Counted from the stretch's first letter, positions 1 through 10,584 are shown. The stretch: 64,000 nt of DNA from an uncultured Dokdonia sp. (GCA_947503305.1 CANNDF010000005.1:62001-126000), one strand, 5' to 3'. Program-made: numbers and translations. The notes: generated by a model from the sequence alone, not told the origin.

Positions 1-237
1 AATGCATTAAAAATTTGGGAAGAACGATATCCTGAAATAAATGAGTTTTGCAAGAAGGACTTATTAAATGACTTTATGAATTCTAATGAAATAAGAAATC
101 ATATGGTATCTCACACCCCTTCTGAGTTTATCGAATATTTAAAAAATAAATATCCATTCCTTTTAGAAAGAATACCTGATAAGAATATTGCATATTTTAT
201 GGGAATTACGCCAGAATGGTTCTCAAAAATCAAATAA
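1..237 (+). CDS. Crp/Fnr-family regulator-like protein, C-terminal part only (truncated by window start)
   Basis: Frame 1 is open from base 1 to TAA at 235-237. The ...NKYPFLLERIPDKNIAYFMGITPEWFSKIK tail closely matches the tail of the next ORF (264..836). Confidence 0.75.
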   Translation, partial: NALKIWEERYPEINEFCKKDLLNDFMNSNEIRNHMVSHTPSEFIEYLKNKYPFLLERIPDKNIAYFMGITPEWFSKIK

Positions 238-263
238 AAATAGATATATAATTTATCTCGATT

Positions 264-836
264 ATGAAAGAAGCATTCCGAAAAAAAATAGAGAGACGAG
301 TACGTATTACAGATGAGATATGGAGTGATATAGAAAAAGACTGTAGCGTCATGTATCTCAAAAAGAAAGATGTCTTAATTAATTATTCAGATATTGATAA
401 GAATCTATATTTTATTAATTCAGGAAGTTTTGAAATGTCATTAGTATCTGGAAATGGGGATTCAAAAACGGTTTGGTTTTTTTTGGATACTATTTTTAAT
501 ATGGTAGGAGTAATGGATAGTATAATGTTCAACGAGCCTACAAAATATGAGATAACAGCTTTGGAGGATGCTACAGTTATTAAGTTTAATTTCTATACTG
601 GAGAATCATGGATGGAAAAATACCCGCAATTAAGTGAATTTGCTAGAAAAGATATCTTACACGATTTTATAGAATCTAGCGAAATAAGACATCATATGAC
701 GTCACATTCTCCTCATCAATTTATTGAATATTTAAAACATAAATACCCGGAAATATTAGAAAGAATACCCGCTAAAAATATTGCAGGATTTATGGGAATT
801 ACACCAGAATGGTTTTCTAAGATTAAAAATAAATAA
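264..836 (+). CDS. Crp/Fnr-family (cNMP-binding-fold) transcriptional regulator
   Basis: 190 aa; cupin-like sensor region then short HTH ending NIAGFMGITPEWFSKIK; tandem paralogue of 1..237. Confidence 0.75.
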   Translation: MKEAFRKKIERRVRITDEIWSDIEKDCSVMYLKKKDVLINYSDIDKNLYFINSGSFEMSLVSGNGDSKTVWFFLDTIFNMVGVMDSIMFNEPTKYEITALEDATVIKFNFYTGESWMEKYPQLSEFARKDILHDFIESSEIRHHMTSHSPHQFIEYLKHKYPEILERIPAKNIAGFMGITPEWFSKIKNK

Positions 837-941
837 AATACACTCTTTTTTATAAGAGAAGATCCACATTTAATTTCGGTAATTATTCAAATTAGATTAC
901 AACATTAAAATACCGCTTTAAACTCTCTATATGATATATTA

Positions 942-989
942 AATAAAAAGCAAATCACTTGAATTAATTCAAGTGATTTGCTTTTTATT
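942..989. terminator. 48-nt perfect palindrome, probable bidirectional terminator/hairpin
   Basis: AATAAAAAGCAAATCACTTGAATTAATTCAAGTGATTTGCTTTTTATT is self-complementary end to end, between convergent-neutral + strand genes. Confidence 0.7.
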
Positions 990-1159
990 GTTCTTTTCTT
1001 TGAAGTAAGAGAAGGAATAAAGAAAATACATTGCATAAAAATCAAAACTAATACTCACTATATCCCCTACTTAAACAGTCATCTGTTTAGGTATCTGTTT
1101 TGATGCATCCCAACTTTATTTCTTTCAGGAAATAGATTGTAATCATTTAACCAACCACT

Positions 1160-1753
1160 ATGATACAAGAATCGAATCATGAGGATACTCATGGTATGTT
1201 CTATACCAAAAAAGAACCCCGAAAGTCCTTCTCTACTTACATGCGAAATCAAAACAAACTGTATGTCAACTCATTAAATGTGATTGACAGAAAAGCAGCG
1301 ATTATGATTCGTGTGAATGCGACGATTATCTCTGGAATTGTTATTTTTTTTGAGCATATACAAGGAATTCCTCAAGGGCTTACCATAGGACTTGTTATGG
1401 TTATTGCTTCATTTATTTCTTTACTCACTGCATTGAGTGCTTCTAGGCCCAACACATTTTCGGTAATGAAGCGCCATAAGAATACCATTTTTAAAAAGTA
1501 TCCTAAAATAGAAGAGAATATTTTTTTGGTAGGTCTGTATGATAATATTTCACTACAAGAATATGAAGCTGCCTATAGCAAATTAATAAAAAGCCAAGAG
1601 CTCCAAGTAGGGAATCAAATTAGGACTATGTATCTTTTTGAACGTCAATTAAAAAGAGCTTTTATTCTTATTGAAATAGCATACGGTTCATTCATTATCG
1701 GTTTTATCATTGTAGTTCTCACATTCATTATTTCCAACCTAATAAATCAATAA
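1160..1753 (+). CDS. PycTM/DUF5706-like membrane protein (Pycsar effector-like)
   Basis: LNVIDRKAAIMIRVNATIISGIV, LSASRPN, and a C-terminal TM after YLFERQLKRAF match the DUF5706/PycTM pattern as I know it; two TM segments visible. Confidence 0.7.
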   Translation: MIQESNHEDTHGMFYTKKEPRKSFSTYMRNQNKLYVNSLNVIDRKAAIMIRVNATIISGIVIFFEHIQGIPQGLTIGLVMVIASFISLLTALSASRPNTFSVMKRHKNTIFKKYPKIEENIFLVGLYDNISLQEYEAAYSKLIKSQELQVGNQIRTMYLFERQLKRAFILIEIAYGSFIIGFIIVVLTFIISNLINQ

Positions 1754-1755
1754 TA

Positions 1756-2874
1756 ATGAAAAGCCAACTCATATACGGTCTCTTACTTTTAATTATAAGT
1801 GGATGTGCGACTAAACAACTACGGGTAGATAAGGGTCTCAAAAAAAAGTCTGTTATTAAGAATCAAATTGAACACTCCTTTTTCTTAATAGGGAATACTG
1901 CTGGGGATACAGATGTATTAAATCACTTAGAACAAGAAATACGATCTACAAATGATAACTCAACAGTACTATTTTTGGGAAACAATAGAAATAACACCAA
2001 AGATCTCAAAAATGAAACCCTTTTAAAAACACAACTCAATGCCTTAAAAAATTATAATGGAGAAACGATTTTTATCCCTGGAAGTTATGAATGGAGTAAG
2101 GGAGTTAAATCGTTAAAAAAGTACCAAGAAGAGGTTCAAAAAAAGCTCAGTAAGCAATCTTTTGCACCTAAAAATGGATGTCCCATTAAAGATCTAAAAA
2201 TAGGTGATGATATTACACTTATTATAATAGATAGTCAGTGGTACATCAGTAACTGGGATAATCACCCGACTATAAATGATAATTGTGATATTAAAACGAG
2301 AGCCGATTTTCTAAATGAATTTGGAAGTTTAGTCAAGAAATCAAGAGGAAGAACGACTATCGTTGCCTTATACCATCCGTTATATACAAATGGTACGTAT
2401 GGAGGACAATATTCTTTAGGGAGTCATATGAGTCCGCTTCCGATTTTGGGAACTATTAAAAATGTCATTCGTAAAACAAGTGGAATACACGCTGGAGATT
2501 TACAATATAAACGTTATCGTGAGTTAAAGAATCGTATTTCAACCTTAGCGCAAGAAAACAAAAAAGTAGTTCTCGTTTCTGGACATGAGCATAATTTACA
2601 ATATCTAATAGAAGATAATATTCCACAAATTATAAGTGGATCAGGCTCTAAAACTACCTCTACACGAAAAATAGGAAATAGTCAGTTTGCATATGCCTCT
2701 CAGGGTTTTGCGAGATTAGATGTATATAAAGATGGATCTTCTCAAGTTCAATTTTATACCTCTATTGGAGGTGGTTTTTTTATGAATATGGCAAATATAA
2801 TTACAGCAAATATCTCTGCATTTAATAGTGATAATAATCTAAGACTTGCCTTTAAACTTGGTTTTGGATTTTAA
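1756..2874 (+). CDS. Lipoprotein metallophosphoesterase-like protein
   Basis: Lipobox LLIISGC; motifs VLFLGNNRN, FIPGSYEW, ALYHPLYT, VLVSGHEHN are degenerate calcineurin-like phosphoesterase blocks. Confidence 0.65.
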   Translation: MKSQLIYGLLLLIISGCATKQLRVDKGLKKKSVIKNQIEHSFFLIGNTAGDTDVLNHLEQEIRSTNDNSTVLFLGNNRNNTKDLKNETLLKTQLNALKNYNGETIFIPGSYEWSKGVKSLKKYQEEVQKKLSKQSFAPKNGCPIKDLKIGDDITLIIIDSQWYISNWDNHPTINDNCDIKTRADFLNEFGSLVKKSRGRTTIVALYHPLYTNGTYGGQYSLGSHMSPLPILGTIKNVIRKTSGIHAGDLQYKRYRELKNRISTLAQENKKVVLVSGHEHNLQYLIEDNIPQIISGSGSKTTSTRKIGNSQFAYASQGFARLDVYKDGSSQVQFYTSIGGGFFMNMANIITANISAFNSDNNLRLAFKLGFGF

Positions 2875-2949
2875 TAAAGAGAGCGTTGCTACAATAACCA
2901 TAAGTAGTTATACAAACTACTTAACATAAATTATCAAATTAAAAATCAA

Positions 2950-5292
2950 ATGAAAAAACAACTTTTGACATTTCTTTTTTTAGGGTTTACTATCATAGTA
3001 TCTGCACAAAAAAAATCCTATACTATTGGTGTACTTCTGGATAATAGATCTGAAGAGGTAGAACCTATCAGATTAAGGCTTGAGGAGCAAATCAAAGCTG
3101 TTGTAGGTGAGGATGCAGATATCCGATTTCCAGAAGAATACATATTGGTAAATGAGTACGCTTTCGCGAAAGCGGAAGAAAATTACAACCAGTTATTATC
3201 AAATGACACAGATATTATACTAGCATTTGGTACCATAAACAATTTGCTCATTAGTAAACAAGACAGTTATCCTAAACCTACAATCCTATTTGGAAATATC
3301 AATCAAGATCTTGTAGATGTAGATCTAACCAAAACATCATCAGGCATTTCTAATTTTACATACCTTATTGATTCACAATCCTATAATGAAGATTTAAAAA
3401 AATTTAAAGAACTTACTAATTTTAAAAATATAGGTATCATTATAGAAGAAGAGATAGTAAATGTTCTTCCTATAAAAGAAACTTTCCAAAAAGAATTAAA
3501 CGCATTAGACGCTTCCTATAAATTGATTCCGTATACATCGGTTCAAGATATTATTTCAAATCTATCTGGAGTAGATGCCATTTATATTGCAGGAGGTTTT
3601 TTTCTAAATGAAAATGAAATACAACAACTCGCTACAGTATTTATTGAGGAAAAGATACCAGCTTTTACCTCTACCAATAAGGAAGATGTCATTAGTGGAT
3701 TATTTGCTACAAATCAAGATAAAAATAATCTAGAACAACTTTTAAGACGTATCGCCCTCGATATAGAAGCATATGTCAATGGAAATGATCTAGCCACACT
3801 CCCTATTTATATAGAAAACAACACACGATTAACTATAAACTACAATACCGCAGAGTTAATAGGAGTCCCTATAAAATATAGCCTTATTAATGACACAGAC
3901 TTTGTAGGCGAGTTCAAAAACTCCTTATCTGAAAAAAAATATAATCTCATCAACGCTATTAATCAAGCATTAGATAAAAATCTATCCCTTGCTTCAGACA
4001 GAAAAGATATTGAGTTAAGTGCTCAGGATGTAAAAATTGCAAAAAGCAATTATCTCCCTACCCTTACTGCCTCTGCAAATGGCACCTATGTAGATCCCGA
4101 TCAGGCCGAAATTAGTTTTGGACAAAGTCCAGAATTCTCAACAAGCGGTGACATTACTCTAGAACAAACGCTTTTCTCGGCAGCAGCAAACGCAAATATA
4201 ACAATAGAGAAAAAGCTCTTAAAAGCACAGGAAGAAACTTTTAACACCAATCAATTAGATGTCATTTTTGATGTAGCAAACACCTACTTCACAACCTTAA
4301 TCCTTAAAGCAAATGCGCAAATAGAATTAAGTAATCTAGATCTCACAAAAGAAAACCTTCAAATAGCTGAACGAAATTTTGAAGCTGGTGAAGAAGGAAA
4401 ATCCGATGTATTACGTTTTACTAGTGAGATGGCTCAAAATACTCAAAGTATGGTAGAAGCTATAAACAATCTGGAACAAGGGTTTGTTAATCTCAATCAA
4501 ATACTAAATAACCCAGTAAATAAAGAAATTGATGTTGAAGATGTAGAACTAGATAAAGGAATCTTAGAACAATATAATTATAATGAAATTACTGAACTTC
4601 TTGATAACCCTACTTTAAGAGAGTCTTTTATTGAGTTTCTTATTCAAGAAGCATTACAAAATTCCCCAGAATTAAAAAATCTGGACTATAACTTAGAAGC
4701 AACCGAACGATCAGTTAAATTATATGGAACAGAGCGGTTTTTACCAACACTAGCATTACAAGGACAGTATAATAATACTTTTAGTAGAAGCGGTGCTGGA
4801 AGTACAGCTCAAGAAGGGTTTTCCCTTGTTGATAATAGCTACAATGTAGGAGTAAATATATCAATCCCCATCTTCAATCAAAATACAAATACCATCAATA
4901 AACAAACAGCTATTATTCAAAAAGATCAACTTCTAATTACTAAAGAAAATAATGAGCTAGCCATTGCTGCAAACATAAGAAATAGCGTGCTCACTCTAAT
5001 TAATCAAGTATCTAATATAGCATTGTCCAACGTATCTGAAAGTGCTGCTAAGGAATCTTTACTATTAACTCAAACAGCTTATGCAACCGGCTCTGTAAGT
5101 ATTATAGAACTTATTGATTCTCAAAACAACTACTTAAGTGCACAGCTATCTCGAACCAATGCAGTCTATAATTACCTAATTAATGCACTACAGTTAGAGC
5201 GTAATTTGGGGTATTACTTTTTACTGAATTCACCTGAGGATAATACAAAATTCAGACAACGCTTTTTAGAATTTACAACTAACAAAAATTAA
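2950..5292 (+). CDS. Outer-membrane TolC-like efflux protein with N-terminal ABC-substrate-binding-like domain
   Basis: 780 aa; N-terminal half YTIGVLLDN...ILAFGTINNLL...PTILFGN (ABC_sub_bind-like), C-terminal half repeated OEP coiled coils (ANAQIELSNLDLTKENLQIAERNFEAGE). Confidence 0.75.
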   Translation: MKKQLLTFLFLGFTIIVSAQKKSYTIGVLLDNRSEEVEPIRLRLEEQIKAVVGEDADIRFPEEYILVNEYAFAKAEENYNQLLSNDTDIILAFGTINNLLISKQDSYPKPTILFGNINQDLVDVDLTKTSSGISNFTYLIDSQSYNEDLKKFKELTNFKNIGIIIEEEIVNVLPIKETFQKELNALDASYKLIPYTSVQDIISNLSGVDAIYIAGGFFLNENEIQQLATVFIEEKIPAFTSTNKEDVISGLFATNQDKNNLEQLLRRIALDIEAYVNGNDLATLPIYIENNTRLTINYNTAELIGVPIKYSLINDTDFVGEFKNSLSEKKYNLINAINQALDKNLSLASDRKDIELSAQDVKIAKSNYLPTLTASANGTYVDPDQAEISFGQSPEFSTSGDITLEQTLFSAAANANITIEKKLLKAQEETFNTNQLDVIFDVANTYFTTLILKANAQIELSNLDLTKENLQIAERNFEAGEEGKSDVLRFTSEMAQNTQSMVEAINNLEQGFVNLNQILNNPVNKEIDVEDVELDKGILEQYNYNEITELLDNPTLRESFIEFLIQEALQNSPELKNLDYNLEATERSVKLYGTERFLPTLALQGQYNNTFSRSGAGSTAQEGFSLVDNSYNVGVNISIPIFNQNTNTINKQTAIIQKDQLLITKENNELAIAANIRNSVLTLINQVSNIALSNVSESAAKESLLLTQTAYATGSVSIIELIDSQNNYLSAQLSRTNAVYNYLINALQLERNLGYYFLLNSPEDNTKFRQRFLEFTTNKN
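3159..3174. repeat. Palindrome CGCTTTCGCGAAAGCG (in CDS)
   Basis: Perfect 16-nt match, read as AFAKA. Confidence 0.95.
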
Positions 5293-5318
5293 TCCTATTT
5301 ATTAATACATATCATACA

Positions 5319-6404
5319 ATGAAACAACTAAGAATCATATTAACACTATTGATGACAGTAAGTTTATTTAGTTCTTGTTCTAAAGAAAAAAAGAAAGAAG
5401 AAGTATTCCTACGCCCAGTTAAGTATACAGAAGTAGACTATTTAGGAGGTGGAAAAATAAGAACATTTAGTGGAACCGCAGAGATAGATAAGATTATTAA
5501 ACTAAGCTTCAGGAATTCTGGTATCATCGTTCAATTTGATGTCAAGTTAGGACAGATTGTTAAGAAAGGGCAATTGCTTGCAAAACTAGATAATGTCTCT
5601 TCTAGACTATCTTATGAACAAGCAATCACAGATTTAAACAGTACAGAATCTCAGATGAATACTGCAAAATTAAGCCTTAACAGGGTACGATCTCTTTATG
5701 AAAAAGGAAGTTCATCTCTTAGTGATTTTGAATCGGCAAAAAACGCATTTAAAACCGCCCAAGAAAGCTATCAGTCTGCTAAGCGTGGGGTTGAAATCCA
5801 ACGAGAACAAATTCAATATGGGTATATATATGCACCAGAAGATGGTGTTATCGCAGCAGTATCATCAGAAATTGATGAGAATGTTAGTGCGGGTCAAACC
5901 GTCGCTACTCTTAACTCAGGAACAGATATGGAAATTGCCCTAGGAATACCAGAAAGTGTGATTAATGGTGTTAAAAATTCAATGATAGTTGATGTAGATT
6001 TCACCTCTCTGGATAATCAAAAATTCAAAGCAAAAGTAACAGAAGTATCTCCTGCTGTAGATTCAAATACCGCTACATACCCTGTACGCATTACCCTTAT
6101 AGAACCTAGCGATGCTATCAAAAGTGGAATGGCAGCAAATGTAACTTTTGATTTTGGTTCTGACCAAGAAATAAAAACCAAAACGTTAGTAGTTCCCGCA
6201 CATGCTGTAGGAGAAGATAGTAATGGCCGTTTTGTCTTTTTAATTAAAGAAGAAGGTGATACTGTTATTATTAAAAAACACAGTATTACAATAGGTCCAT
6301 TAAGTGCAGAAGGATTTGAGGTTATTTCTGGGCTCAGTAAAGGCCAAAAAATTGCAACTGCTGGATTACAAACCCTATTAGACGGTCAGCAAGTAAAATT
6401 GTAA
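5319..6404 (+). CDS. RND efflux periplasmic adaptor (HlyD/MFP family), lipoprotein
   Basis: Lipobox FSSCS; GIIVQFDVKLGQIVKKGQLLAKLDN biotinyl-lipoyl-like motif; follows TolC-like gene and precedes RND pump. Confidence 0.9.
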   Translation: MKQLRIILTLLMTVSLFSSCSKEKKKEEVFLRPVKYTEVDYLGGGKIRTFSGTAEIDKIIKLSFRNSGIIVQFDVKLGQIVKKGQLLAKLDNVSSRLSYEQAITDLNSTESQMNTAKLSLNRVRSLYEKGSSSLSDFESAKNAFKTAQESYQSAKRGVEIQREQIQYGYIYAPEDGVIAAVSSEIDENVSAGQTVATLNSGTDMEIALGIPESVINGVKNSMIVDVDFTSLDNQKFKAKVTEVSPAVDSNTATYPVRITLIEPSDAIKSGMAANVTFDFGSDQEIKTKTLVVPAHAVGEDSNGRFVFLIKEEGDTVIIKKHSITIGPLSAEGFEVISGLSKGQKIATAGLQTLLDGQQVKL

Positions 6405-6452
6405 TACCACCTAAAAACCAGTTACAAATAACGCGTTAAATATTTCAATCAT

Positions 6453-9400
6453 ATGAATTTAGCAAAATTCTCAATAGAAAAAAATAGGATTACTTTTATG
6501 GTATTAGGTACCATCATTCTTTTAGGAATTTCTATGTACCTCAATCTTTCCAGAGATAGTATGCCTCCTTATACAGTTAGAGTCGCAACAGTTGTTTCTC
6601 AATTCCCTGGAGCGAGCCCCGAACGCGTAGAACAACTCGTCACAGATAAAGTAGAAAAAAAAGCGCAAGAACTTCCAGAGCTCGATGAAGTTACGAGTAC
6701 TTCAAGAACAGGATTATCTATTGTAAGTGTCATATTAAAAGATGAAGTAAGACAGGAAGATATGCAAGCTGTATGGGATCGATTACGTAGAAAGTTAAAT
6801 GTAATCGAAGGGTTGCCAGAGGGTGTTACTCCTGCTTTGGATGATGACGGCGTAGGTGATGTATATGGAATTGTAGTAGGACTTACTTCAGATGGTTTTT
6901 CTTATGCAGAAATGAAAGAATATGCCGATGATATAAAAGATGATCTCATTAAGCTTCCGGATGCTGCAAAAGTAGAGTTAGGTGGCGTACAAGATGAGCG
7001 TGTATTTGTTGAGTTTGATAATACAAGATTAAAGGAATACGGACTGTCTGCATCTAAATTACAGCAAATAATTTCTTCAACAAATATCCTAAACTCTGGA
7101 GGACAAATAAATGTAGGTGATGAACGTATTATACTAGAACCTACTGGAAATTTTAATACTATAGATGATATTAGAAATATGTTAATCCCTGTAGGTGATA
7201 CAGGAACTCAACTCGTCAAATTAAGTGATATTACAACCATAAAAAAAGGATATATAGATCCTTCTACTCAAATTGTCAAGGTAAATGGAATGGACGCCTT
7301 GACACTCCATGTCAATCTTAAAAAAAATCAAAACGTAGTCGCGCTAGGCTTAGAAGTAGATGCTATTGTAAATGAATGGCGTAAACGTCTTCCTGTAGGT
7401 CTAGAGTTGACAAGGGTCTCCTCTATTGATGAATATATTGATGTAAAAATAAGTGATTTTATGGTCAATTTGGTGCAATCTATTACGATTGTACTTCTAG
7501 TAATGCTAGTCTTCTTAGGGATACGTACAGGCTTTATTATCGCAAGTTTAATCCCCATTGTAACTATTACGACTTTAATGGTCATGGGAGTTCTAGATAT
7601 AGGGCTAAATCAGGTAACTCTTGCTGCTTTAATAATGGCCTTAGGAATGCTGGTTGATAATGCTATTGTAGTTGCAGAAACAATTATGGTAAAATTAGAA
7701 CAAGGTATTGAAAAAAAGAAAGCAGCTATAGATGCATTTTCAGAATTATGGATGCCATTATTAATCTCTACCCTTACTACATCTGCGGCATTTCTTGCAT
7801 TCTATTTATCACCTACTACGATGGGTGATATCGTAGGTCCTATTTTTGTTGTAATTACAATAGCATTATCATCTTCATGGCTTATCGCGCTTACAGTTAT
7901 CACGATGTTCTGTTATTTATTTCTAAAAATAAAACCAAAAGGAGAAGTAAAGCCTAGTCTGATTGATCGTATCATTAATACAATGAAAAACTATTACAAA
8001 GGACTTATTCTTGTTTCTTTACGCCATAAATGGAAAGTAACAATAGGCATCTTTATAGCATTTTTTATATCCTTATATGGATTTGGGTACATTCCATTTA
8101 TCTTCTTTCCTGATAGCGATCGAAACTTAATTACACTGGATGTTAATATGCCAGAAGGCACAAAAATAGAAAGTACAGCATTAGTCATTAAAGGAATAGA
8201 ACAGTATATCCAAGATTCTTTAAAAGTATCTCAACAACGTACTAAAGGGATTAAAAGCTGGTCATCATATGTAGGAGAAGGGCCGGAATCTTATGACTTA
8301 GGTTATGACCCAGATGAAGCAAATGCTAACTATGCACATATGCTCATTAATACCTCTACGTTTAATGAAAACAATGCTATGATTGCAAAACTAGATAAGT
8401 TTACATATAATAACTTCCCTAATGCCGATATCAAAGTATATGCCCTCGCAGCTGGAGAAGCAGGTGCACCTATAGAAGTAAAAGTATCAGGTACAAATCC
8501 AGATGAACTCTCAAAAATTTCGGAAATAATTAAGTTAAAACTATCTAGTATAACTGGTACTAAAAATGTAAAAGATGATTGGGGACCAAAAAGTAAAAAA
8601 TTCTTAATTAATATAGATCAAAATAGAGCTCAAAAAGCCGGAGTAACAAGTCAAGATATTGCTACTTCTTTATTAACAGTACTAGATGGTTATGAGACTG
8701 GAAGTTATAGAGAAGAAGATAAGTCTATTCCGATAATAATGAGAAATGATGTTGATCAACAACAAACATTAGCCTCTCTAGAAACACTCAATGTGTATTC
8801 CCAATCTTCGGGAAATAGCGTGCCTTTATTGCAAGTAGCTGCCATAATCCCATCGTGGCAATATGCAAAAATAAAACGATTAGATATCATTAGAACTATT
8901 AATATTAGTTGTGAATTACGTGAAGGGGCTAATGCATCATTTATTACAGCAGAACTAACACCTTGGGTAGAAGAAGAGGCAAAAAGTTGGCCAGATCGTT
9001 ATTCATATGAGTTTGGAGGGGATGCAGAACGAACCGCGACGAGTATGGGCTCTATCATTGGTTATTTACCTGTATCTGGATTTATAATTGTTTTATTATT
9101 AATTATTCAATTCAATTCTTTTCGTAAAATGGTTATGGTCGTATTAACCATCCCGTTAGCTATTATTGGAGTAGTTATAGGGTTACTAATCTTTCAGGAA
9201 AATTTTGGGTTTATGCCTTTCTTAGGTGTTATCTCGCTGGCTGGGATCGTAATTAATAATGCTATTGTACTTGTAGATCGCATGGAAGTAGAGCAAAAAG
9301 ACCTAGGAAGACAAGAGCAGGATGCTGTTATCACAGCGTGCTTACAACGCTTTAGACCTATATTGCTAGCCACCTTTACAACAGTCTTGGGATTAATTCC

Positions 9401-9569
9401 ATTATATCTTAGTGGTGGAGAGTTATGGGAAGGAATGGCAGTAAGTATTATGATAGGGCTTCTATTTGGGACAATCATCACACTTATATTTATTCCTTCA
9501 TTATATAGTATTTTATTTAAACTTAACTATAAGAAATACTCATTTGATGAAAAGCTATTGGAAAACTAA
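6453..9569 (+). CDS. RND-family efflux transporter permease (AcrB/HAE1-like)
   Basis: 1038 aa; SQFPGASPERVEQLVTDKVE, ALIMALGMLVDNAIVVAE, GVISLAGIVINNAIVLVD. Confidence 0.95.
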   Translation: MNLAKFSIEKNRITFMVLGTIILLGISMYLNLSRDSMPPYTVRVATVVSQFPGASPERVEQLVTDKVEKKAQELPELDEVTSTSRTGLSIVSVILKDEVRQEDMQAVWDRLRRKLNVIEGLPEGVTPALDDDGVGDVYGIVVGLTSDGFSYAEMKEYADDIKDDLIKLPDAAKVELGGVQDERVFVEFDNTRLKEYGLSASKLQQIISSTNILNSGGQINVGDERIILEPTGNFNTIDDIRNMLIPVGDTGTQLVKLSDITTIKKGYIDPSTQIVKVNGMDALTLHVNLKKNQNVVALGLEVDAIVNEWRKRLPVGLELTRVSSIDEYIDVKISDFMVNLVQSITIVLLVMLVFLGIRTGFIIASLIPIVTITTLMVMGVLDIGLNQVTLAALIMALGMLVDNAIVVAETIMVKLEQGIEKKKAAIDAFSELWMPLLISTLTTSAAFLAFYLSPTTMGDIVGPIFVVITIALSSSWLIALTVITMFCYLFLKIKPKGEVKPSLIDRIINTMKNYYKGLILVSLRHKWKVTIGIFIAFFISLYGFGYIPFIFFPDSDRNLITLDVNMPEGTKIESTALVIKGIEQYIQDSLKVSQQRTKGIKSWSSYVGEGPESYDLGYDPDEANANYAHMLINTSTFNENNAMIAKLDKFTYNNFPNADIKVYALAAGEAGAPIEVKVSGTNPDELSKISEIIKLKLSSITGTKNVKDDWGPKSKKFLINIDQNRAQKAGVTSQDIATSLLTVLDGYETGSYREEDKSIPIIMRNDVDQQQTLASLETLNVYSQSSGNSVPLLQVAAIIPSWQYAKIKRLDIIRTINISCELREGANASFITAELTPWVEEEAKSWPDRYSYEFGGDAERTATSMGSIIGYLPVSGFIIVLLLIIQFNSFRKMVMVVLTIPLAIIGVVIGLLIFQENFGFMPFLGVISLAGIVINNAIVLVDRMEVEQKDLGRQEQDAVITACLQRFRPILLATFTTVLGLIPLYLSGGELWEGMAVSIMIGLLFGTIITLIFIPSLYSILFKLNYKKYSFDEKLLEN

Positions 9570-9825
9570 TATAGCTTCAAAAATGTATGGAAAGCTATTC
9601 CTAGTAGTGTATAAATTACAAAGTCCAGATGATCTTTTAAAAATAATTGACATTTTTAAATCTGCAGGTATGAGTAGACTGTTATATTCAGAAACATCTA
9701 TACTGTTCCTGAATAAAACTATCGATTCTAAAAATGGAATTATCCAAGTTATAAAAGAACTTTCGAATCAAAATTTTAATAAAGAAGATATTATAGAAAT
9801 TGATTTGAAAATAATAGTTCTTTAG
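9547..9825 (+). CDS. Small hypothetical protein overlapping the RND gene end
   Basis: ATG at 9547 in the frame of the 9466..9825 ORF; MKSYWKTNIASKMYGKLF...; 23-nt overlap with upstream stop. Confidence 0.5.
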   Translation: MKSYWKTNIASKMYGKLFLVVYKLQSPDDLLKIIDIFKSAGMSRLLYSETSILFLNKTIDSKNGIIQVIKELSNQNFNKEDIIEIDLKIIVL

Positions 9826-9909
9826 AATTCTGTCGTTTAAAAAAAAGTGGAAATAAAAAACTAATTTTAAAAGAAATTAAGGATTCATTTCAACTATAAA
9901 TACAACCAA

Positions 9910-10584
9910 ATGTTTCATACTATCTACAAAAATCGTTTTGAAATTTTCTTACTATCTCAATTATCTATATTATTTGGTTCCCTCCTATTCCCTCATGATT
10001 TCTTTGAATATACATTGCAACCCATTTTATTTATGATAAACATTGTTGCTGGTATTCTTTTGATATCCAAGAAAAAGAAAACAATGTGGTTTTTTATCAT
10101 CCTTTTTGGGATATCAGCAGTCATATTTGGTTCGAGCATGATCCAAAGATCTGAAGACAGCGATACGATCCTATTGCGATTATCCATTTACTTTTTATTT
10201 CACATTATTGTAGCTTTTAATATTATACAGCAAGTCTGGAAAGCAAGTTTTGTAAATAAAAATGTGGTCATAGGTTTGATGAGTGGATACATTTCTCTTG
10301 GTTTCCTAGCTTTCTTTTTATTTATGTCTATAGAACTCACAAACCCTGGCGCTTTTCAGGGAGTTTTAATGGACAACAACAATTTTGAATTACGAGCAGA
10401 TGCTATTATGTATTATTCATACATCACTTTACTGACCATAGGGTATGGTGAAATAGTTCCCTCAATTCCTATTGCTCAAAAAGCTGCAATTCTTGTAGGA
10501 CTGGTGGGCCAATTTTATATGGTTATTATTACTGCTGTAGTTATAGAAAAGTATATTCTTCACTCTAAGAATGCTACAAAGTAA
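9910..10584 (+). CDS. Two-pore-helix ion channel (K+ channel-like, Ion_trans_2)
   Basis: TLLTIGYGEIVPSIPIAQKAAILVGLVGQFYMVIITAVVI: TxGYG selectivity-filter-like motif plus following TM helix. Confidence 0.8.
   Translation: MFHTIYKNRFEIFLLSQLSILFGSLLFPHDFFEYTLQPILFMINIVAGILLISKKKKTMWFFIILFGISAVIFGSSMIQRSEDSDTILLRLSIYFLFHIIVAFNIIQQVWKASFVNKNVVIGLMSGYISLGFLAFFLFMSIELTNPGAFQGVLMDNNNFELRADAIMYYSYITLLTIGYGEIVPSIPIAQKAAILVGLVGQFYMVIITAVVIEKYILHSKNATK

Noticed and set aside
7328-9481. Minus-strand ORFs antisense to the RND pump (7328, 7994, 9194)
   Set aside because: They lie opposite a strongly supported CDS and have no recognisable domains; typical shadow ORFs.
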